From contig ONXS01000003.1 of NCBI GenBank assembly GCA_900321855.1, positions 1 through 62,301 on the forward strand: a DNA stretch of 62,301 bases. The letters are read 5' to 3'. This document shows positions 41,801 through 50,447 of the stretch, in pieces. This DNA is from an uncultured Eubacteriales bacterium (GTDB lineage: Bacteria; Bacillota; Clostridia; Lachnospirales; Lachnospiraceae). Each line of letters starts with the position of its first letter. Positions within the stretch are counted from its first letter, which is position 1. A model generated the notes under the pieces. The model searched no databases. It was not told the DNA's origin and saw only the letters and a list, made by a program, of their open reading frames with translations. The translations under genes were made by a program, and so were the position numbers.

Positions 41801-42625
41801 CATATTTAATTTATTTCTGCGTCCATTATAAGTCTCATCTGCCAAAGCCGACTGAAGATAAGAAAGTTCCTCTTCCAAACATTCCTGATATACCAGTGGG
41901 CCTCCTGTCGCACACAGGTATAACATCATCTGATACATTCCAATATACTCTTCTAAAATACTGTCTGTGTATCGTTTCAAAACTGGCATATAGATTGTGT
42001 CCTGTTCTAATTCCGTCATATTCTGGTAGTCATAAATGTCAATACAGCTCTCAAGCCATTTTTGCGGCTGTGGGTATCCCATTGCTTTATGATAGAGTTT
42101 CTGTATCATATCATGAACAGAGGCATCATTGCTCTTCTTTTCAAAAAGAGACACAAATCGAATAAAATTTTCCTCATGTTTTGTATAAAACTCTTCCATG
42201 ACCTCTTTGATTACATCAGACTTCATCAGCTCAATCTCATTGGCATCTGCTACTCTGACACCAGGGTCCAAATCGGTGTCATTAAAATGTTCTCTGACCA
42301 GATTCAGGCAAAAACTGTGAATGGTCGTGATATGGGCATTGTGAATAAAAGTCTGCTGTCTCTGCAGATGTTCATTTTCCGGATTTTTCTCAAGAGCTTC
42401 TGATATTGCCTGAAGTACCCTCTCCCTCATCTCAGCAGCGGCTGCATTGGTAAATGTCATAACTAATATTTTATCAATATCCAATGGATGTTCTTCATCT
42501 AGTACCTTCTGAATAATTCTCTCAACAAGCACTGCTGTCTTTCCAGAACCTGCTGCGGCTGATACCAAAATATTTTTATCCCTTGTTTCAATGACCTGTT
42601 TTTGTTTATTTGTCCAATTTGGCAT
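38810..42625 (-). CDS. addA: ATP-dependent helicase/nuclease subunit A
   Basis: The 1271-residue UvrD-type helicase with RecB-like nuclease domain has Walker A SAAAGSGKTAVLVERI at about residue 25, motif Ia MTFTNAAAAEMRERV, Walker B VMVDEYQDSN near 400, and motif VI LFYVACTRAKDKL. The C-terminal nuclease has GVIDAYFVEDDKICIVDYKTD with catalytic Asp and Lys. With AddB it resects DNA ends for RecA repair, replacing RecBCD. Its ATG overlaps the addB stop by 1 nt (TAATG). Length is typical for Clostridia. Confidence 0.97.
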   Translation of the reverse strand: MPNWTNKQKQVIETRDKNILVSAAAGSGKTAVLVERIIQKVLDEEHPLDIDKILVMTFTNAAAAEMRERVLQAISEALEKNPENEHLQRQQTFIHNAHITTIHSFCLNLVREHFNDTDLDPGVRVADANEIELMKSDVIKEVMEEFYTKHEENFIRFVSLFEKKSNDASVHDMIQKLYHKAMGYPQPQKWLESCIDIYDYQNMTELEQDTIYMPVLKRYTDSILEEYIGMYQMMLYLCATGGPLVYQECLEEELSYLQSALADETYNGRRNKLNMEFRKLPTCRKGTCDTDKKEQVTLLRNSIKDGIAKLKSKLYSNSLEINLQHMKQCKEMMEVYVTLTLRFIERFGEVKHEKNVIDFNDFEHYAISILMKEDEEGNLVPTKTADEFAKEFEEVMVDEYQDSNLVQETILSAVSKGRFGVQNRFMVGDVKQSIYGFRGADPGIFVAKSAEYKEEGTDGNIKIILDQNFRSRQGVIDSTNFIFHQIMGKEFGDIDYSKEALNFGAVLPEPDDNTVGRIDDKTELLMIKTQADEKKKYTDSEDDELDVASNEIQAKVLADRIESLIDTMMVFDKNEKTYRKLKYSDIAILSRSCDENTETISEEFARRGIPVSIESKEGYFKTTEIKTLVSLLKVIDNPRQDIPLAEVLKAPFVNLEDNELAAVRAFGGKNKSLYENMQFYLKAAGELSEEEKLELPEIEYDELIGEKLRAFVELLDDCREQVAYMTIYEIICYILEKTRYEYYASTMSSSQKRIANIELLKTKAKEYEKGSYKGLFNFIRYVDKIKTYDVKTGEAQIVNDSFEAVKIMTIHKSKGLEFPVVFIINLGKRFNMKDAQGKNVIHAKLGVGLDYIDEETKVRSRNIIKSAIAKQSELDVIQEEMRLFYVACTRAKDKLIFVAPNVSEDMLKKLISYKDRKDKYFGYGVASMYKSYLDFVLSSLARNKAMNDIYSEVLKIDTPTGSPIYQDDSNIEVRYMIMTELFEKAIEHEVEEKNNLVRLTEIDDAVVYNNSVKEALEKQFQFVYEYNREVLRHAKFSVSEIKKISHETADEGVLETTLNIGNEYIQESQYQEEQESVNKKILGASRGTIYHKFFEHLDYSQEAEYQNIQMMIENLVQQKQITREEADVIFIKDFVTYGKTDLYQRMKRAALEGKLYREQQFVAGFTESEIENYEQAAKKTGETGVIEKLSEVEKEGDIVLIQGVIDAYFVEDDKICIVDYKTDSVNDESQLEKNYYIQLKLYADALSKITGMSVEQMIIYSTKLGKEIKLI

Positions 42626-45600
42626 TACTTTTCCCCCTCTTTCTGATTCTGGTGATTTTCTTTCTCATCATTGTTATATTCTCTCATCATTTTTAATGCC
42701 TCCGAATCATCCATCGAACTGATTCGTGTATAATTGGCAAGCTTGTCCTCAAATCCACAAATTCCCGAATACTCACAATAGGTACAAGGCAGGTACTGTT
42801 TACTTGTATATTTTGGATTTACCTCTATCGAACCATCCAAAATTTCCTGTCCAAACTCTCCTACTTTCTTATGTGTGAAACTGAGTAAACAATTCATATC
42901 TCCGATTGTGAGCTGCTTTGAAGATTTCGTAAATCCGCCATCTTTTTTAAACGTCACAGGCACAAACAGAGACTCTCCCGCCTGCTCCTTAATATCCTGC
43001 ATATCCTTGTCAAATGCCTTTAATACCTGCATACTCTCATTGACAACTCCGTTGATTCTCTTTTTCTTCATTCGCTCTTTTTTGATGATTTTTTCATTCT
43101 CTTCTGAATTGTCTGTCAGTTTTAAATCCTCTTCATCAATATCCACATCCTCCATACCATAATAAAACATTCCACCCGGAACAATTTTTTTATTCGGATA
43201 TTTCTTCTGTGCATGTTTGATGGCTGCGTCCATATATACCGATAACTGGAGCTGTATACCATTATATACATCGCTGATTTTGAACTTTTTATCCGATGTC
43301 TTATAGTCAATAATCTTGATATAAATCTCATCTCCACAGTCATAGTAATCAATACGGTCAATGACGCCTCGGATATTCATCTCGTTTCCATCTTTCAAAA
43401 TATATTTCATATTGTCATAACCTATATCTGGCGAAAACTGAATTTCAAATTCAGATGGAACAAATTCTCCCGCCTGAATCTGTTCCAGAAGAATCTGTAA
43501 TGTCTTATCTGAAATCTTTTCAATTCTCTCCAAAAGATAACTATTTCTTCCAGTATCGTGAAATACTTCTCCGTTTTCTTCACTTCCAACAGCTTCTCCG
43601 ATACTCTCTTTTAAGATTTTTGTTCGTACATCGTCATTTACATCTTCAAAGCTGATGTTCTTATCCTTTACTTTTTTAAAGAACAATTCCATTGTTTTAT
43701 GATACACTTTTCCGATGTCATCACTATACACTTCATAATTTCGTCGTTCTACGAGTGACAAACCATACTCTACAAAATGCTTATAAGCACACTGGGCATA
43801 AGTTTCTAATCTGGACACAGAATTTTTCATATTTTTTCCATATAAAACCCTCGCCACTATCTCATCCAACTTTCCAGCCGGTCTATGGTCGAGAACTCTC
43901 AAAACCATATCTTCTACATCCACACCTGCATGCTTTAATTCTTTGTATATCTCGCAAAAAACTTTATTTTCATCCTGACTCAGTTTTCCCTGTACAAAAT
44001 CGTTTACATTTTTGCACACAAATGCCAGTGCTGTCTCTTTATTTGTAATTTGCTTTGAAAGGGTATTCTCCTCCACAACAGATTCATCTAATATCTGTAA
44101 ATCTGTATACATTTTCTGAATTGTGTGAACAATGTAAGATGCTCTCATCGCTTCCCCACCAGCGGTACTCTTCTTATAAGAGATATAGAGTCTGTCTGAC
44201 ATTTTTGTAAGTATCAGATAGAGGTAATACTTCTGTATAAACGCATTTTCTCTGACAGTCGGCGACAACTCTACTCCCTGATTATATAAAAATTCCCTCT
44301 CCTGTCTTGTCAAAACACCATTTCCAGAATCCGCCTGCGGAATCAGCCCGTCATTGGCACCGATGACAAATAATACTTTTACATGGTTTAATCTTGTTCG
44401 AATCAAATCTCCAACCACAACACGGTCAAGTGTTGGCGGTATACTTGAGACTTTTATATCCTCAAATCCTGCCTCTAGCAGCAGTAAAAGTTCTTTCGCA
44501 TTCGTTTTCTCATCACCAATCAGATTTGTTGTTCGCTCAAACAATTCCATAATTTTATCATATGTCTGTCGGATTTCATTTGCCTTTGATGGCTTGCCCA
44601 TCTGTTCAAATTTTTGTGCAATCACTTCCAACTGCTCATTCATCTTTAATTCTTCAATCAGTTGTGTCAGTGCAGCCAGAGCATCTTGCACTGAAATTTT
44701 TCTCTTTTCTTTAAACACCTCATAGACAGGCATAATCAGATTTAACACTCTCTGTCTGAGCAAATCATACTCATCATTCTCTTCCTCAAACGTCTGTGTC
44801 CACTTTTTCTTACTTCGAATTCCATTCTTAATCACATAATTTTCCAAAACATCAATTTCATCACGCTCTAAATCAGTCATGCCACAGCGAAGGAATCGAA
44901 ATACAGATTCATAAGAAAAACTCTCCCCGATAATATCTAAAAATGCGCGTATGCTCTCCACCATTGGATTCGCCATAACATTGGATTTATCATCAATAAA
45001 TGCCGGAATCTGATACTTTTTAAATATTTCTTCAATATATCGGTGATATTCTTCAATATCTGTCGTAATAACAGCAATATCTTTATATCGGTACCCCTGA
45101 TTGATGAGTGAATGAATTGTATATGCCAAATATGTAATCTCATCAATTGGATTATCGCAGGCATGAATACTGATTTGATTCTCTGCATGCGCCGGTCTGA
45201 CTTTTGTTCGAAATATATTTTGTTCGAGGTGCAGCAATCCCTTTTTATCCTTCTGTCTCTTATTCTCAGTCAGAATCATATCTGAATAAATCTCAACTTT
45301 TTCTTCATTTGCAATATCTTTTAATTTGCGGATTGTCTTGATTGCTATGCCAAATACATCCAAATCGCTGTCTTTGCTGTAATCTATATGTTCACCATCT
45401 CTCAGAGTAATTGTCACATACACATCCTTCGCCCTCTTTAAAAGTTTTCGAATCACTTCATACTGCACTGGTGAAAATCCTGTATACTCATCAAAAGAAA
45501 TGACAGAATCGTTGATTATTTTAGAATCATCCATTAACATACTGACCCTGCCAAGCATCTCTTCATCCATAATGTATTTTTCCTGCATATACTCTTTTAA

Positions 45601-46095
45601 TTTTTTTCTCACCAAATCTACGTCCTGCAATTTTGCATGAAGAAGTGGCTTTCCCTCCGTCATAGACAACATTTCATCAAATTTATCACCTACAATTCCG
45701 TACTGGTACAACTCACTAATCATCGATTTCATCTCACTGACAAATCCATTCATCTTTGTTTTTGAACCAAAAATACGAAAATCTTTTTTATTCTGCTCTA
45801 CAACTTTTCGAATCAGCAGACTCTTGCCTGTATCATCAAGCATTTCTAACTGATTCAGTCCGGCCTCATCAAATACTCGTTTGGCAAGTCGGTTAAAACT
45901 GACAATATCTATCTTTGTTGTTCCCTGACGTTCTCCCGACAATTCCACAATGGTTCTCTGCGTTTCCATCGTAAACTGTTCTGGAACAACCGTGTAAAAT
46001 TTCCTGTCCTCATGCAAACTGCGTTGTATGATATTCTCATACAGCATCTGTGTCTTTCCACTTCCACTGTTTCCTATAATTAATTGTAATCCCAT
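42625..46095 (-). CDS. addB: ATP-dependent helicase/nuclease subunit B
   Basis: The 1156-residue partner of AddA has a Walker A (GNSGSGKTQMLYENI) at its extreme N-terminus, degenerate helicase motifs through the middle, and a C-terminal RecB-like nuclease (RGVIDRIDYYDCGDEIYIKI then DYKTSDKKF). Four cysteines for the iron-sulfur staple are present: one in YAQCAYKHF and three in CTYCEYSGIC. AddB scans for Chi and cuts the 5' strand. AGGAGG precedes ATG. It is first in the addB-addA operon and diverges from a surface protein gene across 198 nt. Confidence 0.96.
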   Translation of the reverse strand: MGLQLIIGNSGSGKTQMLYENIIQRSLHEDRKFYTVVPEQFTMETQRTIVELSGERQGTTKIDIVSFNRLAKRVFDEAGLNQLEMLDDTGKSLLIRKVVEQNKKDFRIFGSKTKMNGFVSEMKSMISELYQYGIVGDKFDEMLSMTEGKPLLHAKLQDVDLVRKKLKEYMQEKYIMDEEMLGRVSMLMDDSKIINDSVISFDEYTGFSPVQYEVIRKLLKRAKDVYVTITLRDGEHIDYSKDSDLDVFGIAIKTIRKLKDIANEEKVEIYSDMILTENKRQKDKKGLLHLEQNIFRTKVRPAHAENQISIHACDNPIDEITYLAYTIHSLINQGYRYKDIAVITTDIEEYHRYIEEIFKKYQIPAFIDDKSNVMANPMVESIRAFLDIIGESFSYESVFRFLRCGMTDLERDEIDVLENYVIKNGIRSKKKWTQTFEEENDEYDLLRQRVLNLIMPVYEVFKEKRKISVQDALAALTQLIEELKMNEQLEVIAQKFEQMGKPSKANEIRQTYDKIMELFERTTNLIGDEKTNAKELLLLLEAGFEDIKVSSIPPTLDRVVVGDLIRTRLNHVKVLFVIGANDGLIPQADSGNGVLTRQEREFLYNQGVELSPTVRENAFIQKYYLYLILTKMSDRLYISYKKSTAGGEAMRASYIVHTIQKMYTDLQILDESVVEENTLSKQITNKETALAFVCKNVNDFVQGKLSQDENKVFCEIYKELKHAGVDVEDMVLRVLDHRPAGKLDEIVARVLYGKNMKNSVSRLETYAQCAYKHFVEYGLSLVERRNYEVYSDDIGKVYHKTMELFFKKVKDKNISFEDVNDDVRTKILKESIGEAVGSEENGEVFHDTGRNSYLLERIEKISDKTLQILLEQIQAGEFVPSEFEIQFSPDIGYDNMKYILKDGNEMNIRGVIDRIDYYDCGDEIYIKIIDYKTSDKKFKISDVYNGIQLQLSVYMDAAIKHAQKKYPNKKIVPGGMFYYGMEDVDIDEEDLKLTDNSEENEKIIKKERMKKKRINGVVNESMQVLKAFDKDMQDIKEQAGESLFVPVTFKKDGGFTKSSKQLTIGDMNCLLSFTHKKVGEFGQEILDGSIEVNPKYTSKQYLPCTYCEYSGICGFEDKLANYTRISSMDDSEALKMMREYNNDEKENHQNQKEGEK

Positions 46096-46293
46096 AAAAT
46101 TTTCCTCCTAAAAATACATAATCCGCAAACATGCGAAAATGTAACCATACATGTTATTATAACATTTTGGAATATTAATCGCTACCATCTCATACTATTT
46201 AATATCAGGTATCTGTCTATGATAACTCATAATAGTGTGCAATTTTGAGCAGTATCAGACAGTTCTATATCAAAAAAAAGGACGGAACAGAAT

Positions 46294-46941
46294 ATGAATC
46301 AGAATCCCAAAATTGTAGTTCTCCACAGAAAAAAACTGATTGTTGGCGGTATGATTATTGTATGCCTTATTCTTCTATCACTTATTGTATACTTTACTCA
46401 GACACATGTAAAAAAGGAAAATGCAATAACTTCTGTCAGTCAGACATTAAACTCTACAGAACCCTCCTCAAAGGACTCTGCCCAAAACACGATTGAAGAA
46501 AGCTCTATTAAAGAAACCTCTATTGAAGAAAGCTCCATTAAAGAAAGCTCCATTAAAGAAAGCTCTATCGAAGAAAGCTCCATTGACGATACCACAATTC
46601 AGGAAAGTCAATCACTTGGATATGTGTCTAAGACAGATGATAAAGAGCATAAAATCTCTTATGCTCCGGGAATTTATTCCTCGACACTCACACTTGATAA
46701 CGGTCTGATTGAACTAGAAATCATAACAGATAAAAAGCAGATTAAATCTGCAAAAATAAAAAATATTGATGATGATGTAAAATCTATGTATCCTCTTATG
46801 GAAACTGCCATGAAAGAAATTGAGTTTCAATTGCAGTCTGGTACTCCCCTCAATCAGATTTCTTATCCACAAGACAGTAAGTACACTTATCTCATTCTGT
46901 TAGACATTCTAAATCAGACATTGACAAAGGCGGTACAATAG
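46294..46941 (+). CDS. Membrane-anchored protein with Ser/Glu repeats and FMN-binding-like domain
   Basis: The 215-residue protein has a basic N-terminus, one transmembrane helix (LIVGGMIIVCLILLSLIVYF), then a Ser/Thr-rich extracellular linker. The linker holds seven tandem five-residue units of the form I-E/K-E-S-S (46492-46596). The C-terminal about 95 residues (YAPGIYSSTLTLDNGLIELE onward, ending NQTLTKAVQ) resemble the FMN-binding-like domain of Lachnospiraceae surface proteins; the flavin-attachment Ser/Thr motif is not obvious. The linker length probably varies between strains. It diverges from addB. Confidence 0.65.
   Translation: MNQNPKIVVLHRKKLIVGGMIIVCLILLSLIVYFTQTHVKKENAITSVSQTLNSTEPSSKDSAQNTIEESSIKETSIEESSIKESSIKESSIEESSIDDTTIQESQSLGYVSKTDDKEHKISYAPGIYSSTLTLDNGLIELEIITDKKQIKSAKIKNIDDDVKSMYPLMETAMKEIEFQLQSGTPLNQISYPQDSKYTYLILLDILNQTLTKAVQ
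46492..46596 (+). repeat. In-frame 15-nt tandem repeat
   Basis: Seven consecutive 15-nt units encode IEESS, IKETS, IEESS, IKESS, IKESS, IEESS and IDDTT. Several units are identical or differ by one base, typical of a slippage-prone coding repeat that changes length in whole codons. Confidence 0.85.
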
Positions 46942-47098
46942 ATGTTCTTAACATTTCTGTTCTTGAAAATATAAGATACTTATGTTACACTATGCAAAGC
47001 ATTGCTAAACTTATCTCCGTGAGAAGATACACAACTGAGATGCAGCACTGTAACAAAAAGATTATTTCGTATCTCAAGATTTATAAGAGGATTTACTT

Positions 47099-47758
47099 AT
47101 GAAAAACTTTTTAAAAAAATACAGCCATGCATGGACACTTATTTATATTGTGTTTTATATGCCGTGGTTTATATATTTAGAAAACAATGTAAAAGAATAC
47201 ACATTAATACATACCAATCTGGATTATCAGATTCCTTTTTGTGAGTATTTTATTATTCCATATTTTCTATGGTTTCCATTTGTTGGCATCACATTTGTGT
47301 ATTTTTTATTTTATTCAAAAACAGAATATTATCAGTTATGTGCATTTTTATTTACCGGTATGACAATTTTCTTGATTATATGTACCGTATGGCCAAATGG
47401 ACTTGATTTGAGAAGTCAGGTTGTGGAACGCAATAATATTTTTTCACATCTTGTCTCTTCTCTCCAAAAAGCTGACACAAGTACAAATGTCTTTCCAAGT
47501 CTCCATGTCTTTAATACTCTTGGCTGCATGATTGCTCTTTTTAAGAGTAAAGGACTGGAAAAAAAATATGTATGGAAAACACTAATTTGGGTTCTTTCCG
47601 TATCAATCATTTTATCTACAGTATTCTTAAAACAACATTCTATAATTGATGTTTTGGGCGGATTTGGACTTGCAGCTATTTTATATGTTCCAGTCTATGT
47701 ACTTGATTACAATAGGCTGCGTGAGAAAAAAACAAAAACTTCAGATGTTGGGGCTTAG
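47099..47758 (+). CDS. PAP2-family membrane phosphatase
   Basis: The 219-residue protein has about six hydrophobic segments and two of the PAP2 phosphatase motifs: the Ser-His motif in NVFPSLHVFNTLG (about residue 135) and the final motif in STVFLKQHSIIDVLGG (about 180). The first KxxxxxxRP motif is weak, as in the inositolphosphotransferase-like branch. It probably dephosphorylates a lipid pyrophosphate or phosphatidate at the membrane. A promoter TTGAAA-17-TACACT lies about 120 nt upstream, leaving a leader with a GAGAT/ATCTC hairpin. AGAGGA precedes ATG. Confidence 0.85.
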   Translation: MKNFLKKYSHAWTLIYIVFYMPWFIYLENNVKEYTLIHTNLDYQIPFCEYFIIPYFLWFPFVGITFVYFLFYSKTEYYQLCAFLFTGMTIFLIICTVWPNGLDLRSQVVERNNIFSHLVSSLQKADTSTNVFPSLHVFNTLGCMIALFKSKGLEKKYVWKTLIWVLSVSIILSTVFLKQHSIIDVLGGFGLAAILYVPVYVLDYNRLREKKTKTSDVGA

Positions 47759-47779
47759 GCCTCACACCTGAAGTTTTTT
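47735..47779 (+). terminator. Terminator overlapping the PAP2 gene stop
   Basis: AAACTTCAG pairs with CTGAAGTTT and is followed by TTT; inner pairs form around GGCTTAGGCC. The stop codon is within the loop. It also faces the convergent glycosyltransferase gene. Confidence 0.8.
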
Positions 47780-47808
47780 ATATTCTAAATAGTTCTTAAA
47801 TATGTTCT

Positions 47809-48828
47809 CTAATTAAATCCAAATACCTTCTGCATCACCTGATACCCTGTCTTTGAGAAAAATCTTCCCACTTTTCCGGGTAAATTCATCCAAATACCAA
47901 AGATTGTTCGTCTTAACTGATGATACAAATCTTTGTCTTTGATTTTTAAATAATCCCAGAGCTGCTGCTTTTTCTTCAATTTCTCCTTATCTCCTGAGAT
48001 AATACACATAACAGATGATACACACATCATCATATCGAGATACTGGAACATAAACTTATACTTCTGCTTTGGAAGTTCCTTATTCTTACTAAAGAAATCA
48101 ATCAACACTTTATTGATAAATAACTGCTGGTCAATTCTCTTAATCATGGTCTGCTCATTGACCGACTGCCCTTCTCTTCCGATAAAATAGTGATACAAAT
48201 CAACATTTAAATACATCAGCTTTTTCACCTTTACCATAGGCTGAAAAACATAGATGTTATCTACATAAAATGTATGCTTTGGAAGTTTCAGTCCACAATC
48301 TCTGAGCATCTGAGTTCTGTAGATTACAGAGTGCATCAGCACATACTGGAACTTGTTAAATTTTATGTCATCTTCATTCCATCCAATAATCTTTTTCTCC
48401 GGAAGTGCACCCTTATATTTCATGACTTTTTTCTTTTTTCTTCCAACTTTATCATAGACATAATTTGCCAGCAAAAGGTCAATTTCCTGATTTTTTTCTT
48501 CTAACTCTCTGAGTGTCTTTAAAACCTTTTTAAATGCGCTCGCATCAAACCAGTCGTCACTGTCACAAACCTTGAAATATTTACCGGTTGCATTTCTGTA
48601 ACCTGTGTTCACGGCATCTCCATGTCCGCCATTTTCTTTGTGAATCGCCCTTACAATTTTTGGATAGTCCCTCTCATATTTATCTGCAATCTCTGCTGTT
48701 TTATCTGTGGAACCATCATCGACAATTAAAATCTCGACATCCTCTCCACCGACTAATATACTATTTATGCACTTCTCCATGTAATCCTGCGAGTTATAAC
48801 ATGGAACTGCCACTGATAATAACTTCAT
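47809..48828 (-). CDS. Family 2 glycosyltransferase
   Basis: The 339-residue GT-A enzyme begins MKLLSVAVPCYNSQDYMEKC. It has the nucleotide-sugar site ILIVDDGSTDKTAEIADKY, the family NGGHGDAVNTGYRNATGKYF and a metal-binding CDSDDWFD at about residue 100. The C-terminal 120 residues are helical and very basic. It probably adds a sugar to a surface polysaccharide or lipid at the inner membrane face. It has no glycan cluster around it, so it may be a stand-alone wall or lipoteichoic-type modifier. It converges with the PAP2 gene. Confidence 0.9.
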   Translation of the reverse strand: MKLLSVAVPCYNSQDYMEKCINSILVGGEDVEILIVDDGSTDKTAEIADKYERDYPKIVRAIHKENGGHGDAVNTGYRNATGKYFKVCDSDDWFDASAFKKVLKTLRELEEKNQEIDLLLANYVYDKVGRKKKKVMKYKGALPEKKIIGWNEDDIKFNKFQYVLMHSVIYRTQMLRDCGLKLPKHTFYVDNIYVFQPMVKVKKLMYLNVDLYHYFIGREGQSVNEQTMIKRIDQQLFINKVLIDFFSKNKELPKQKYKFMFQYLDMMMCVSSVMCIISGDKEKLKKKQQLWDYLKIKDKDLYHQLRRTIFGIWMNLPGKVGRFFSKTGYQVMQKVFGFN

Positions 48829-48931
48829 ACCACTCTATCCTCCGTGAAAAAATCACTGCTCTGTTTATAATTACTAGAACATATTTTATCACATAATTGA
48901 GCTTATATCTATAAAATTTTGTAACGATTCA

Positions 48932-49072
48932 CTACTTACCAATCTCATCAATCATATCTGTAATTTTGTGGTAATTTTCCATCTTCTTCTCATCTGTCTC
49001 TCCCGGCAGAAGTTCATAGAACTGCTCTCCCATAGAACTCAGAGCAACATTCCTGGCACTGACTTTGTACAT
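48932..49072 (-). pseudogene. Small orphan reading frame, probable gene fragment
   Basis: A 46-codon frame (MYKVSARNVALSSMGEQFYE near the start, ending ITDMIDEIGK) has protein-like composition but no ribosome site. An in-frame stop lies a few codons upstream, and it starts only 31 nt after the stop of the neighbouring membrane-anchored gene. It reads like the C-terminal end of a larger soluble protein whose front has been lost. I do not recognise the parent. Translation as a genuine small protein cannot be excluded. Confidence 0.4.
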
Positions 49073-49103
49073 TTTTGGTGTAAATGTTTATTTGAATTTC
49101 ATC

Positions 49104-50108
49104 CTAACTCATGTGAAATATTTTCCCATCTACATGAACTTCTTTGACACCATCTATATCAATTGCATTGCGAAACACAATTGTTCTGCATGATTTGTAA
49201 TCGCCATACATAGTCATGTCAAAGCTTTTTGCAAAAAGAATCGAATCAAAATAACTGTTATTTGTATAATCATATTGATTTCCTAATTCGGAATGATTGT
49301 AAAAACTCGGATCACCTAAAATTTTGTCTTCCAAACTATTTCCATTCTCACACAGTTTTAATTCGCTGCCATCTTCATAGACAAATGATACATCATCAAA
49401 ACGAATGGTTCCAGATACTTTCTGATTCGAATAAATACTCATTGCAAGTTTTGACAGACAAACATCATAACTTCCCTCTATGATTTCTCTGTTTTTTGCA
49501 TTATCATGTAAATCAAAATAATATCTTTTATCTACATAAGAACCATATTCCTTATCTCCTTCATCGGAAACAAACTCTGTCTCTCCATCTTTTCTCACAA
49601 ACAAATATGGTGTGTTATATTTGAGACTAAATTCGCTATATCTTATGTAAAAGCAAATCTTATTTTCCTCTCTTTGCACATCATAAATCGCATCGCTAAA
49701 AGTATTCGTGTGCATATTCAGCATTTCATAATACTTTTCTGTGTCCATAAGAGAGCCGTAATCTCCTGTTATAAAATCCGATTTTTTCCATCCGATATAA
49801 TATGTCTCATCCATCTCACCTCTTATTTTGTTTCTGTAAAAACTCACATTTCCATCTTCCGACCAGACTGCAACTTTTCCCACAAACTGATGTGTCTGTT
49901 CGTCCAAATAATATTTTTCCAAAGTAAAGGTCAAATCATCTACTTTAATTTTTTGTCCGTCTTCTATCATAAGAGATTCAAAACTTTGTCTGGTGTTTGT
50001 ATTATTTTTTATAAACTCTCTGCCAAACATATAATAGGACATCCCCTCTAATCCGCTCAGTGCAACAATCAGGGTAATTATGGCAATGATTATTCTCTTT
50101 TTCTCCAT
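49104..50108 (-). CDS. Membrane-anchored extracellular protein, unknown function
   Basis: The product is 334 residues from ATG 50108, behind GAGGTGA. A short N-terminal helix (IIIAIITLIVALSGLEGM) anchors a large Tyr/Asp/Ser-rich domain predicted to be beta-strand rich and outside the cell (FTLEKYYLDEQTHQFVGKVA, DVCLSKLAMSIYSNQKVSG). There is no lipobox cysteine and only isolated cysteines. I do not recognise a family. It lies downstream of an XRE/DUF2975 pair on the same strand and may belong with it, but an 84-nt gap separates them. Confidence 0.7.
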   Translation of the reverse strand: MEKKRIIIAIITLIVALSGLEGMSYYMFGREFIKNNTNTRQSFESLMIEDGQKIKVDDLTFTLEKYYLDEQTHQFVGKVAVWSEDGNVSFYRNKIRGEMDETYYIGWKKSDFITGDYGSLMDTEKYYEMLNMHTNTFSDAIYDVQREENKICFYIRYSEFSLKYNTPYLFVRKDGETEFVSDEGDKEYGSYVDKRYYFDLHDNAKNREIIEGSYDVCLSKLAMSIYSNQKVSGTIRFDDVSFVYEDGSELKLCENGNSLEDKILGDPSFYNHSELGNQYDYTNNSYFDSILFAKSFDMTMYGDYKSCRTIVFRNAIDIDGVKEVHVDGKIFHMS

Positions 50109-50192
50109 GTTCCATCTCACCTCACATAATATCGCTTTTCGTTTTCCTATACACATACAACAATTTCCATATACTTCTTATCCATCACTTGT

Positions 50193-50423
50193 TTAGTGTT
50201 CATCCTGTTTTGGATTATCCACTTGATATTCCAAAATGTCACCCGGCTGACAATGTAATGCTTCACATATCGCCTCTAATGTAGAAAATCGAATCGCACT
50301 AATCTTACCTGTCTTCATTTTTGACAGATTGACATTTGACACACCCACAATTTCGGACAACTCCCTCAAACTCATTTTGCGGTCTGCCATTACCCTGTCC
50401 AATCTCAATACAATTTTCCCCAT
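50193..50423 (-). CDS. XRE-family (Cro/CI-type) transcriptional regulator
   Basis: The 76-residue single-domain helix-turn-helix protein carries the motif in SLRELSEIVGVSNVNLSKMK followed by TLEAICEALHCQPGDILEY, the HTH_26/YozG-type pattern. These small regulators are nearly always paired with a DUF2975 membrane protein, as here (gap of 24 nt, same strand). The membrane protein may control it. No ligand is known. A GGAGG ribosome site precedes ATG. Confidence 0.93.
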   Translation of the reverse strand: MGKIVLRLDRVMADRKMSLRELSEIVGVSNVNLSKMKTGKISAIRFSTLEAICEALHCQPGDILEYQVDNPKQDEH

Positions 50424-50447
50424 CGAATCCTCCTTGTTTAATCTAGT

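Noticed and set aside
46245..46496. 83-codon plus-strand frame overlapping the surface protein start
   Set aside because: It is out of frame with the better supported gene at 46294, has no ribosome site and ends in the Ser-rich linker.
46980..47098. Riboswitch in the PAP2 gene leader
   Set aside because: A GAGAT/ATCTC hairpin exists, but the conserved cores of SAM, c-di-GMP, THF or preQ1 aptamers are not present.
48921..48930. Fifth R element before the glycosyltransferase gene
   Set aside because: Only the outer GTAACGATTC half is present; the second arm is missing.
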